DNA of 6,551 bases. Origin: Geodermatophilaceae bacterium (GTDB lineage: Bacteria > Actinomycetota > Actinomycetes > Mycobacteriales > Geodermatophilaceae). Shown here in pieces: positions 1 through 6,057 of this stretch (position 1 is the first letter of the stretch; the number at the start of each line of letters is the position of its first letter). Location: assembly GCA_013812385.1 (NCBI GenBank), contig JACCTM010000348.1, positions 1 to 6,551 on the forward strand. Reading direction: 5' to 3'. The notes under the pieces are model-generated. The model did no database searches and had not been told where the DNA came from. It saw only the letters and a list, made by a program, of their open reading frames with translations. The translations under genes and the position numbers were made by a program.

Positions 1-295
1 ACCATGGTCGGGCTCCCATTGCCCGATGATGATCCACCACCACGTTGCGGGCTATGGCGAACAGCCACACCCGCAGGCTGGCCAGTGCGGGATCGAAGCG
101 ATCGGCAGATCGCCACGCGCGCAGGAACGTCTCCTGCACGATGTCTTGCGAGGAGTTCTCGTCGCCCGTGGCCCGCAACGCGAATCGATAGAGCTCACTG
201 ACATGCGCGTTGTAGGCCTTCCGGATGTCGAGCTCGCCGGTCAGCGACGGCGGCCGGTGTGCTGCGGTGCCTGGTGTCACCAGCCGCAGTCCCAT
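1..295 (-). CDS. ECF-family RNA polymerase sigma factor, SigL-like (partial, N-terminal region 2)
   Basis: Partial gene: 98 codons read from the ATG at 295 to the left edge, where it is cut. After a 24-residue leader comes a typical sigma-70 region 2. Residues 28-43 (YNAHVSELYRFALRAT) resemble region 2.1, residues 51-61 (DIVQETFLRAW) are the core-binding region 2.2, and residues 72-91, with WLFAIARN and VVDHHR, are the -10-recognising regions 2.3/2.4. Region 4 and any anti-sigma gene would lie beyond the edge. The start is supported by AAGGAG (300-305) four bases upstream. The layout and wording resemble mycobacterial SigL, whose gene is usually followed by a zinc-binding anti-sigma gene; that is knowledge of the family and not seen here. 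A SigL-like promoter lies upstream (337-364), suggesting autoregulation. It points the same way as the glycan operon but is 126 bases beyond it with its own leader, so a functional link is unproven. ECF identity is firm; the SigL subgroup is tentative. Confidence 0.9.
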   Translation of the reverse strand, partial: MGLRLVTPGTAAHRPPSLTGELDIRKAYNAHVSELYRFALRATGDENSSQDIVQETFLRAWRSADRFDPALASLRVWLFAIARNVVVDHHRAMGARPW

Positions 296-308
296 CGAAC
301 TCCTTGCC

Positions 309-325
309 CGGGTCACCGCGACCCG
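309..325 (-). other. Inverted repeat in the sigma-factor leader
   Basis: CGGGTC-ACCGC-GACCCG forms a perfect 6-bp stem with a 5-base loop, three bases upstream of the Shine-Dalgarno sequence (300-305) of the sigma gene. If the promoter at 337-364 is real, transcription would begin near 329, and this hairpin would fill most of the short 5' leader. It could modulate ribosome access or act as an operator. No T-run follows it, so it is not an intrinsic terminator. Function is inferred only. Confidence 0.35.
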
Positions 326-336
326 TCTTGGACCTG

Positions 337-364
337 TATACGGCTGAGTCGGGCGCAGCGTTCA
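337..364 (-). promoter_or_regulatory. Candidate ECF (SigL-type) promoter of the sigma gene
   Basis: Read on the minus strand, TGAACG (359-364) is followed after 16 bases by CGTATA (337-342). This resembles the ECF pattern with an AAC-containing -35 and a CGT -10, and is close to the TGAACC-N16-CGT pattern I recall for mycobacterial SigL. It would start transcription about 34 bases before the ATG at 295. A position just ahead of an ECF sigma gene is what autoregulation predicts. The remainder of the 296-421 gap shows no gene. No transcript evidence is available. Confidence 0.45.
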
Positions 365-421
365 TTGCCGCAGCCCCGCACAGGCATCGACCCGCCGGAT
401 TCTCCTTGACGCAGCGGGGAT

Positions 422-1438
422 TCAGGCAGAGATATGGGGTCCGGATCCTTCGTCATCCTCGCCAGCATCGGCGGCCGTCTTCCCTCGGGCGGCGCTGAAG
501 TCCGGATGCTCCCGGAACCAGGCGATCGTCTGCTTGAGCGCGGTCTCGATCGGCACCTGGGGCGCCCAGCCGAGCAGTTGCCGGGCCTGGGTGATATCGG
601 GCTGGCGGATCTCCGGGTCGTCCTCCGGGCGGGGAACGAACTCGGTCGTGGACGCCGATCCGGACAGGTCCCGGATCCAGTTCGCCAGGTCCAGGACGGA
701 TATCTCGTGCGGATTGCCGATGTTGACCGGTCCGGGCAGGTCGGACTGGAGCAGCGCCAGGATGCCGTCGATCAGGTCGTCGACGTAGCAGATCGATCGC
801 GTCTGCGAGCCGTCCCCGGCCACCGTCAACGGCTCGCCGTGCAGCGCCTGCCGGATGAACGTGGGGATTGCCCGGCCGTCGTTGGGTCGCATCCGGGGCC
901 CGAAGGTATTGAAGATCCGCACGATTGCGGTGTCCACGGAATGCGCGCGCCGGTAAGCCATCGTCAGCGCCTCAGCGAAACGTTTCGCCTCGTCGTAGAC
1001 CCCGCGCGGCCCCACCGGATTCACGTTGCCCCAGTACGTCTCCGGCTGCGGGTGCACCAGCGGGTCTCCGTAGGCCTCGGAGGTGGAGGCGAGCAGGAAG
1101 CGGGCGCCCTTCTCCTTGGCCAGACCCAGCGCGTGCAGCGTGCCGATGGAGCCCACCTTCATGGTCGCAATCGGCAACTGCAGATAGTCGATGGGCGAGG
1201 CCGGCGAGGCGAAATGCAGGACAGCCTGGACGGGTCCCGGAACGTGGATGTAGTCGGTGACGTCTGCTCGTACGAGCCGGAAGCCCTCGTGCTCGAGCAG
1301 ATGGCCGATGTTCTCCGGGGCACCGGTGAGGAAATTGTCGAGGGCCAAGACCTCCCAGCCGAGGCCGAGGAGTCGCTCGCAGACGTGCGAGCCGAGGAAT
1401 CCGGCTCCGCCGGTAACGACGGCTCTTCCCGGATTCAT
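422..1438 (-). CDS. uxs: UDP-glucuronate decarboxylase (UDP-xylose synthase), NAD-dependent extended SDR
   Basis: This 338-residue cytoplasmic enzyme should convert UDP-glucuronate to UDP-xylose, using tightly bound NAD. The Rossmann NAD motif is TGGAGFLG (residues 9-16). The catalytic set is present: STSEAYGDP (118-126) with T119 and E121, and Y148xxxK152 in YDEAK. Family hallmarks of UXS rather than dTDP-glucose 4,6-dehydratase are ASPASP (78-82 region), YWGNVNPVGPRG (135-146), SQTRSICYVDDL (211-222) and DDPEIRQPDI (273-282) with R278. About 24 acidic, low-complexity residues (315-338) extend past the usual end. The ATG at 1438 is chosen because it puts the NAD motif at the usual distance from the start and has GAGGAA nine bases upstream. 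ATGs at 1465 and 1588 are also in frame but would add unconserved sequence, the latter overlapping the upstream gene. It follows the GT4 gene by 43 bases, so it is probably last in the exporter operon and feeds its glycosyltransferases. A related nucleotide-sugar 4,6-dehydratase activity is the main alternative. Confidence 0.9.
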   Translation of the reverse strand: MNPGRAVVTGGAGFLGSHVCERLLGLGWEVLALDNFLTGAPENIGHLLEHEGFRLVRADVTDYIHVPGPVQAVLHFASPASPIDYLQLPIATMKVGSIGTLHALGLAKEKGARFLLASTSEAYGDPLVHPQPETYWGNVNPVGPRGVYDEAKRFAEALTMAYRRAHSVDTAIVRIFNTFGPRMRPNDGRAIPTFIRQALHGEPLTVAGDGSQTRSICYVDDLIDGILALLQSDLPGPVNIGNPHEISVLDLANWIRDLSGSASTTEFVPRPEDDPEIRQPDITQARQLLGWAPQVPIETALKQTIAWFREHPDFSAARGKTAADAGEDDEGSGPHISA

Positions 1439-1481
1439 GATTCGAGGTTCCTCGCCGTTGACCATGTCCAGTACCTCATCA

Positions 1482-2693
1482 TCAGCCAGCTCGTTTCCGG
1501 ACGAGGGGGGTCGGATCACTGTTTCCAACCGCTCTGAACGGCTGCGCCGGCACGCGCCGGGAGATGACGTCGAGCATCCGTCCGGCAACGGCCGGCCAAG
1601 AATTCTCCTGCGCCACGATCGGGGCTTCCCGGGCCACCCGTTCGGCCATGACCTCGTCGGTGCTCACCGAATGGATGGCAGCAGCCAACTCGTCGGCACC
1701 GGCCTCCTCCGCAACCAGGGCACCGGCGCCGTCGGGCACGAGTTCCGGCATGGCAAAGGCCCGCCGCCCCACACACGGCAACCCGCTGGCCCGAGCTTCC
1801 AGGAAAGTCAGTCCATACGCCTCAAACCGCGAAGGAAGTACGAAAACGTCGTGTTCCTGCCACAGCTCGCTGACGTCAGCAGGGGTCAGCGATCCCTTGA
1901 AATCAACCCATTCCGGTACGGCGCCTTCCAGCGGCCAGGTCGTCGGGCCGACGACGGTCAGGCGGTAGTCCCCGGCGCCGGACTGCCGAAGCGCGGCCAC
2001 GGCTTCCACCACGACATCTCCACCCTTGCGCCAGAAGTCCCGCCCGACGAAGAGCAGACGATTGCGCTGCCGGATTGCCGAGGGGCTGTTCGGTGAGTTG
2101 TGGCGACGGACCGGCAGGGCGTTGAGGCCGCCACCCACGACATGGATCTTGTTCGGCGGGACGCCGACGACATCGGTCAGCCAGTTCGCGTACCACTGAC
2201 TCATGCTGAACACTCCCGCGCAAGCCTGAAACCGGTCGGCCTCTTCGGCAACCAGATCGTCCAGCCGTGCAGCCGTGACCGGACCCAGATTCGAGGATCG
2301 GTAACCCAACCGGCGGTCGTAGACGCGGACGACGCTGTAGCCCATGTCTTGGTAGAGGAACGTTGGTACGGGTAACAGGGGTTCGGTGACGCTCATAGCC
2401 AACACGACGTCACTGCCCGAGCTCAACGTGTCCCGCAAGATCTTTCGCTGGGTGAACCAGCGATTGAGCCGGCCATGCTGCCACGCCGTTCCTGAATGCC
2501 GGTAAGCCAGTGCCATCGCGGCCTTCCAGGCAAGCGGCCGTTGGGCGTCGATAGAAGTGACCGTCAACCCGTCCCTATCTGACAGCGCGCGCAGCAGTCC
2601 GGCCGGCGTGTAGGACCACGTGGGCTCCCTCGGGTGCCACCAGGAGCAGGCAAAGCCGAGATGGAGTCCGTCGACGGTTCGGTCCGCGGTCAT
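1482..2693 (-). CDS. GT4-family (GT-B fold) glycosyltransferase
   Basis: This 403-residue protein is a retaining GT-B glycosyltransferase of the GT4 (RfaB/GPGTF) group, probably acting at the inner face of the membrane. The C-terminal half is diagnostic. The donor-domain strand LLFVGRDFWRKGG (213-225) carries the phosphate-contacting pair R218 and K223. The EX7E motif is E291 to E299 in FEAYGLTFLE, followed by ASGLPCVG (302-309). The N-terminal acceptor domain (1-200) is divergent, so donor and acceptor cannot be assigned; UDP-xylose from the adjacent uxs is possible but a guess. No signal peptide or membrane helix is evident. The ATG at 2693 overlaps the stop of the upstream ATPase gene as ATGA (2690-2693), implying translational coupling, and uxs follows 43 bases after its stop. 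GT4 assignment is secure; specificity is unknown. Confidence 0.9.
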   Translation of the reverse strand: MTADRTVDGLHLGFACSWWHPREPTWSYTPAGLLRALSDRDGLTVTSIDAQRPLAWKAAMALAYRHSGTAWQHGRLNRWFTQRKILRDTLSSGSDVVLAMSVTEPLLPVPTFLYQDMGYSVVRVYDRRLGYRSSNLGPVTAARLDDLVAEEADRFQACAGVFSMSQWYANWLTDVVGVPPNKIHVVGGGLNALPVRRHNSPNSPSAIRQRNRLLFVGRDFWRKGGDVVVEAVAALRQSGAGDYRLTVVGPTTWPLEGAVPEWVDFKGSLTPADVSELWQEHDVFVLPSRFEAYGLTFLEARASGLPCVGRRAFAMPELVPDGAGALVAEEAGADELAAAIHSVSTDEVMAERVAREAPIVAQENSWPAVAGRMLDVISRRVPAQPFRAVGNSDPTPLVRKRAG

Positions 2694-3922
2694 CCTCGGA
2701 GCACCGCCGGTCGTTCCGGGACGTCGACCTGCCAGTCCGGGTGCAGTTGGAGCACTCTTTCGGGGCGGCCCTGCACGCTGCCCTCCAGCCGGAACTGCAG
2801 CGCATCGTCCTGCCAGAGCAGCGACTCGTACGCCGATCCCATCCAGACACCAACGGTGTATTCACCGGTGACCAGCAGAGGCGGGATGCACACCCGGGCG
2901 CGATAACGACCCGGCTGGCCGCGATCTGGGGGAGCGGAGTCCGACCAAGCTTCGTCCAACACCCGCAGGCCGCGCAGATTGGAGACGATCAACGATAGAT
3001 CCAATCCAGGAATCGGCCGGGCGACCTCGAACTCGACGTCGAGGAAGAACGGCTGGTCCCGTGCCAACAGAGACGAGGCCCGCCCGGCGGCGTCGAGAAC
3101 GGTGACCGAGCGCAGTGCCACCGGGTCGGCCGTGTCGGTGTACCGGCTGACGGCGGTACGCCGAACGCCCGAAGCCAGGTAGCTGTCCAGCACGTCCTGC
3201 GTCGGACCTTCGGCGACCAGTCGACCCTGTTCGAGCCAGATCGAACGGGGGCACAGTCGCAGGATCGCGTCCAGGTTGTGGCTAACGAAGAGCACAGTGC
3301 GCCCGGTGCGCTCGACCTCGGCCATCTTGCCGAGACACTTGCGTTGAAAGTCCGCATCCCCGACGGCCAGGACCTCGTCGACGACCATGATGTCGGCTTG
3401 AAGGTGAGCGGCGACGGCGAAGGCCAGCCGCAGGTACATGCCGGAGGAGTACCGCTTGACCGGTGTGTCCAGGAAGCGCTCGATACCCGAGAAGTCGACG
3501 ATGGCGTCGTACTCCTGCCGGATCTGCTGGCGACTCATGCCCAGGATCGCACCGTTGAGGTAGACGTTCTCCCGGCCGGTCAGTTCGGGATGAAATCCGG
3601 TGCCGACCTCGAGGAGAGCGCCGACCCGACCGCGGGTGCGCGCGACGCCGCGCGTGGGTTCGGTGATCCTGGTCAGGATCTTGAGCAACGTGCTCTTGCC
3701 GGCGCCGTTGCGCCCGACGACGCCGAGTGACTCTCCGGTCGCGACGGTCAGGTCGACATCGCGCAGCGACCAGATCTCCTCGCGTTCGCGCTGGCGGTCG
3801 CTGCGCCCGCGGCGCCGTACGGCGGAGCTGATCGCCTCACGCAGCGACCCGCCGGCCGCGTGGTCCTCGCCCAGCAGATAGCGCTTGGAGACGCCCTCGA
3901 GTTCGATCGCGTTGTCAGTCAT
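2690..3922 (-). CDS. wzt: Polysaccharide ABC exporter ATPase with C-terminal Wzt-like extension
   Basis: This 410-residue cytoplasmic ATPase should pair with the permease just upstream to export a lipid-linked glycan. Visible motifs are Walker A GRNGAGKST (70-78), the Wzt/TagH-type stretch LLEVGTGFHPELTGREN (103-119), the degenerate signature YSSGM (158-162), Walker B MVVDEVLAVGD (179-189) with D182 and E183, and the switch H215 in SHNLDA. A charged insert (about 35-49) precedes the nucleotide-binding core, as is usual in this family. After about residue 245 a further 165 residues predict mostly beta strands. In the Wzt family this part is a carbohydrate-binding domain that recognises the chain end; TagH-like and mycobacterial galactan-export ATPases have a shorter or different tail. 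The ATG at 3922 is chosen because MTDNAIELEGVSKRY is a canonical start; the open frame continuing upstream is only a shadow of the permease gene. It follows the permease by 8 bases and overlaps the GT4 gene by ATGA. The gene symbol reflects family, not proven orthology. Confidence 0.93.
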   Translation of the reverse strand: MTDNAIELEGVSKRYLLGEDHAAGGSLREAISSAVRRRGRSDRQREREEIWSLRDVDLTVATGESLGVVGRNGAGKSTLLKILTRITEPTRGVARTRGRVGALLEVGTGFHPELTGRENVYLNGAILGMSRQQIRQEYDAIVDFSGIERFLDTPVKRYSSGMYLRLAFAVAAHLQADIMVVDEVLAVGDADFQRKCLGKMAEVERTGRTVLFVSHNLDAILRLCPRSIWLEQGRLVAEGPTQDVLDSYLASGVRRTAVSRYTDTADPVALRSVTVLDAAGRASSLLARDQPFFLDVEFEVARPIPGLDLSLIVSNLRGLRVLDEAWSDSAPPDRGQPGRYRARVCIPPLLVTGEYTVGVWMGSAYESLLWQDDALQFRLEGSVQGRPERVLQLHPDWQVDVPERPAVLRG

Positions 3923-3930
3923 CGAGGCTC

Positions 3931-4776
3931 TCAGATGACGTCCGCGAAGCGAGGCTCGGTGGCGGTGAAGAAGCGCAGCCCAGCGGCCAGAATCAGCAGC
4001 CCGCTCAGCAAGGAGATGATCGCCTGAGGCGCCGGCGGGTGACCGCCGAGCACCGACCAGCGGAACCCGTCGAAGACCGCGACCATGGGATTGAGGTGGT
4101 AGAGGTAGCGCCACCCACCCGTGATCAGCGTGCTCGGATAGGCCAGCGGGCTGGCGAAGAACAAGAGTTGGACGATCAGGCCGTAGGCGTACAGCGCATC
4201 GCGGTAGAGCACGTTGACGGTTGCGAAGATCAGGCCGAGACCCAGCACGACCAGGCACAGCGCGGCCACCCAGATCGGCAGTGTGAGCAGGGCGAGACCG
4301 GGGGCGATGCCCAGGACCACCATCACCACGGCGACCCCCACGAAGGCTACCGACATGTCCACCAAGCCGGGCAACGCCGCTGCCAGCGGGGCGACCAACC
4401 GCGGGAAGTAGATCTTGGTCACCAGACCTGCGTTGCCCACCAGGCTCTCGGTGACCGCGCTCAGGCTCGAGGTGAAATAGGACCAGATGACGAAGCCGAG
4501 GAAGGCGTAGGCGAAATAGGGGATCCCGTCGCTGGGAACCCCGGCGAGCTTGCGAAACACGAAGGTGATCACCGCAGCGCCGACCAGCGGCTGCAGGACC
4601 GCCCAAGTCAGACCGAACGCGGGCTGCTTGTAGCGGACCTTCAGATCTCGCACCGCCAGGAACACGATCAACTCGCGATAGGCCACCAGTTCGGGCAGAT
4701 TCAAGAAGCGCCCTTTTCGGGTGCGTGGATTCTCGATCCATCGCAAGGCCCCGCTCACGTATCGTAACCTATCCAT
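3931..4776 (-). CDS. wzm: Polysaccharide ABC exporter permease (Wzm/ABC-2 type)
   Basis: This 281-residue inner-membrane protein is the transmembrane partner of the ATPase encoded 8 bases downstream. Family landmarks run in order: the amphipathic AVRDLKVRYKQ (41-51), QPLVGAAVITFVF (62-74), NAGLVTKIYFPR (115-126), NVLYRDALYAY (188-198), FFASPLAYP (206-214) and LNPMVAVFDGFRW (228-240). About six hydrophobic segments are visible, near 53-73, 86-107, 130-155, 160-187, 197-214 and 250-270. This matches the O-antigen and teichoic-acid exporters in length and topology. The start is uncertain because no good Shine-Dalgarno is present. I chose the ATG at 4776. A TTG at 4809 would add 11 hydrophobic residues encoded in AT-rich DNA, and a GTG at 4758 is also possible. 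The gene begins inside an AT-rich segment and probably heads the leftward operon. Confidence 0.92.
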   Translation of the reverse strand: MDRLRYVSGALRWIENPRTRKGRFLNLPELVAYRELIVFLAVRDLKVRYKQPAFGLTWAVLQPLVGAAVITFVFRKLAGVPSDGIPYFAYAFLGFVIWSYFTSSLSAVTESLVGNAGLVTKIYFPRLVAPLAAALPGLVDMSVAFVGVAVVMVVLGIAPGLALLTLPIWVAALCLVVLGLGLIFATVNVLYRDALYAYGLIVQLLFFASPLAYPSTLITGGWRYLYHLNPMVAVFDGFRWSVLGGHPPAPQAIISLLSGLLILAAGLRFFTATEPRFADVI

Positions 4777-4833
4777 AACCAAAAGTAAGAGATACCATCG
4801 AATAATCAACTACTTCTACGCGCAAGGGCGACA
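4777..4833. promoter_or_regulatory. Divergent, AT-rich intergenic control region
   Basis: These 57 bases separate the start of the leftward exporter operon from the rightward glycosyltransferase operon, so both promoters must lie in or near them. By count, 39 of 100 bases in 4761-4860 are G or C, far below the flanking genes. A 7-bp inverted repeat, AGAGATA (4788-4794) and TATCTCT (4840-4846), spans the region with a 45-base spacer and could be chance. I could not identify convincing -35/-10 pairs on either strand. AAGGG (4824-4828) serves as the ribosome site of the rightward gene. Confidence 0.6.
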
Positions 4834-6057
4834 ATGTCATATCTCTATGTAAATGTCGAGCTTGATCACCCACTTCCTACAGTTACGCTAAGTGATGAGG
4901 AGGTGGGGTTGGGAGTCGTCGTACGCCTGCGCGAAGTGCTTGTGGGATTCCTCCTGACCGAACTTCCGCGCGGTAGCACGGTCTCCGCGCAGGAATTGGA
5001 TGCGCTGATCGGCGCCTCCTGTGCCAGCCGGTTGGTGCAGGAGACTGTGCTGGAGTCCATGGGCGGTCGCGGAGAGCTGAGTCAGATCAGCCTGACTGTG
5101 GCGGTCTGCACCCACGATCGAACCGCCGGACTCGAGCAGCTGATGGCCAGCCTGCTGCCGCTGCGCGAGGAGTCGGCATTCGAGGTGCTCGTCGTCGACA
5201 ATGCTCCCTCGGATGAGTCCACGAAGACCTTCGTGGCAACGCTGCCTGGTGTGCGCTACGTGCGGGAGGACCAGACCGGGCTGGACTTTGCCCGAAATCG
5301 GGCGATCGCCGAGGCCACCGGTGAGGTGCTGGCCTTTCTTGACGACGACGTGGAAGTTGATCGCGGCTGGTTGCAGGGGCTCCGGCTGGCATGGGGGGAG
5401 CACCCCGACGCGGGATGCGTGACCGGGCTCGTCCTGCCCTTCGAGCTGGCTACCCAGGCGCAGATCACCTTCGAGCTCTACGGCGGCTTTCGCCGTGGCT
5501 TCGACACACTGCGCTACGTCGGCCAGTCGTTGCCGGGCAACCGGCTCTATCCCCTGGGTGCGGGCATCTTCGGCGCCGGCTGCAACATGTCCTACCGGCG
5601 CGACCTGCTCCGGCGACTGGGCGGGTTCGACGAGGCCCTGGACACCGGACGCCCGCTACCCGGTGGCGGCGACCTGGATATGTTCCACCGGGTGGTGCGC
5701 TCGGGTTATCCGCTGGTCTACGAGCCGCGGTACGCCGTGTTCCACAAACACCGTCGCGAGCACAGCCAACTCCGCAGGCAGCTGTGGACCTGGGGGACCG
5801 GTTTCATGGCCTACGTCGTCAAGACGTTCCGGGCCGATCCGGTGGCGAACATCAAGCTGGTCTGGCTGGTGGCGTGGTGGTTCCGGATACACGTCAAGGA
5901 GGTCGTACGCAGCATGCTTGGCCGCGGGCCCCTTTCCCCTGAGCTTGCGGTTGCCCAGTTGGTTGGTGGCGTGGTCGGCCTATCCGGCACATATGGCCGT
6001 TCTCGCCGCCGGAGCGCGGCGATCCGCGCGCAGGTCGCTAGCCAGGCACGCGGATGA
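4834..6057 (+). CDS. GT2-family glycosyltransferase with an N-terminal accessory domain
   Basis: This 407-residue GT-A glycosyltransferase has its GT2 core at about residues 86-305. It includes the nucleotide-binding start LTVAVCTHDR (87-96), VVDNAPSD (120-127), the metal-binding DDD at 170-172 in FLDDDVEVD, LGAGIFGAGCNMSYRR (241-256) and the acceptor/base motif GGGDLDMFHR (277-286) followed by H304 and H306. The usual GGED form reads GGGD here, which I believe is common in actinobacterial relatives. The first 85 residues precede the core and match, by eye, a segment in the next gene's product (VRL at 30-32, G38, LI at 58-59, RL at 66-67). The tail has a hydrophobic patch (340-350) that may associate with the membrane. 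The ATG at 4834 has AAGGG five bases upstream. The first 25 codons are unusually AT-rich. The stop overlaps the next start as ATGA. Donor and acceptor are unknown; roles in glycan chain assembly are inferred from the exporter next door. Confidence 0.9.
   Translation: MSYLYVNVELDHPLPTVTLSDEEVGLGVVVRLREVLVGFLLTELPRGSTVSAQELDALIGASCASRLVQETVLESMGGRGELSQISLTVAVCTHDRTAGLEQLMASLLPLREESAFEVLVVDNAPSDESTKTFVATLPGVRYVREDQTGLDFARNRAIAEATGEVLAFLDDDVEVDRGWLQGLRLAWGEHPDAGCVTGLVLPFELATQAQITFELYGGFRRGFDTLRYVGQSLPGNRLYPLGAGIFGAGCNMSYRRDLLRRLGGFDEALDTGRPLPGGGDLDMFHRVVRSGYPLVYEPRYAVFHKHRREHSQLRRQLWTWGTGFMAYVVKTFRADPVANIKLVWLVAWWFRIHVKEVVRSMLGRGPLSPELAVAQLVGGVVGLSGTYGRSRRRSAAIRAQVASQARG

Noticed and set aside
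374..419. Possible terminator after UXS: CCCCGC (374-379) paired with GCGGGG (414-419)
   Set aside because: The stem is only 6 bp with a 34-base loop and no T-run on the minus strand, so it is not convincing as an intrinsic terminator.
434..1537. Long plus-strand open frame (367 codons) opposite the UXS gene
   Set aside because: It is antisense to a gene with a complete set of conserved motifs, its product has low-complexity Arg/Gly/Val composition and no recognisable domain. This is typical of high-GC shadow frames.
1439..1588. N-terminal extension of UXS to the ATG at 1588
   Set aside because: It would overlap the end of the GT4 gene by about 107 bases and add 50 unconserved residues ahead of the NAD motif. 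The ATG at 1438 has a suitable ribosome site.
3923..4741. Upstream extension of the ATPase frame by about 273 codons, which would make a fusion protein
   Set aside because: That stretch is the permease gene read in another frame. The permease frame shows all Wzm landmarks, and the ATPase starts canonically at 3922.
4039..4767. 242-codon plus-strand frame opposite the permease
   Set aside because: The His/Gln/Asp-rich product is what results from reading the reverse complement of a hydrophobic membrane protein.
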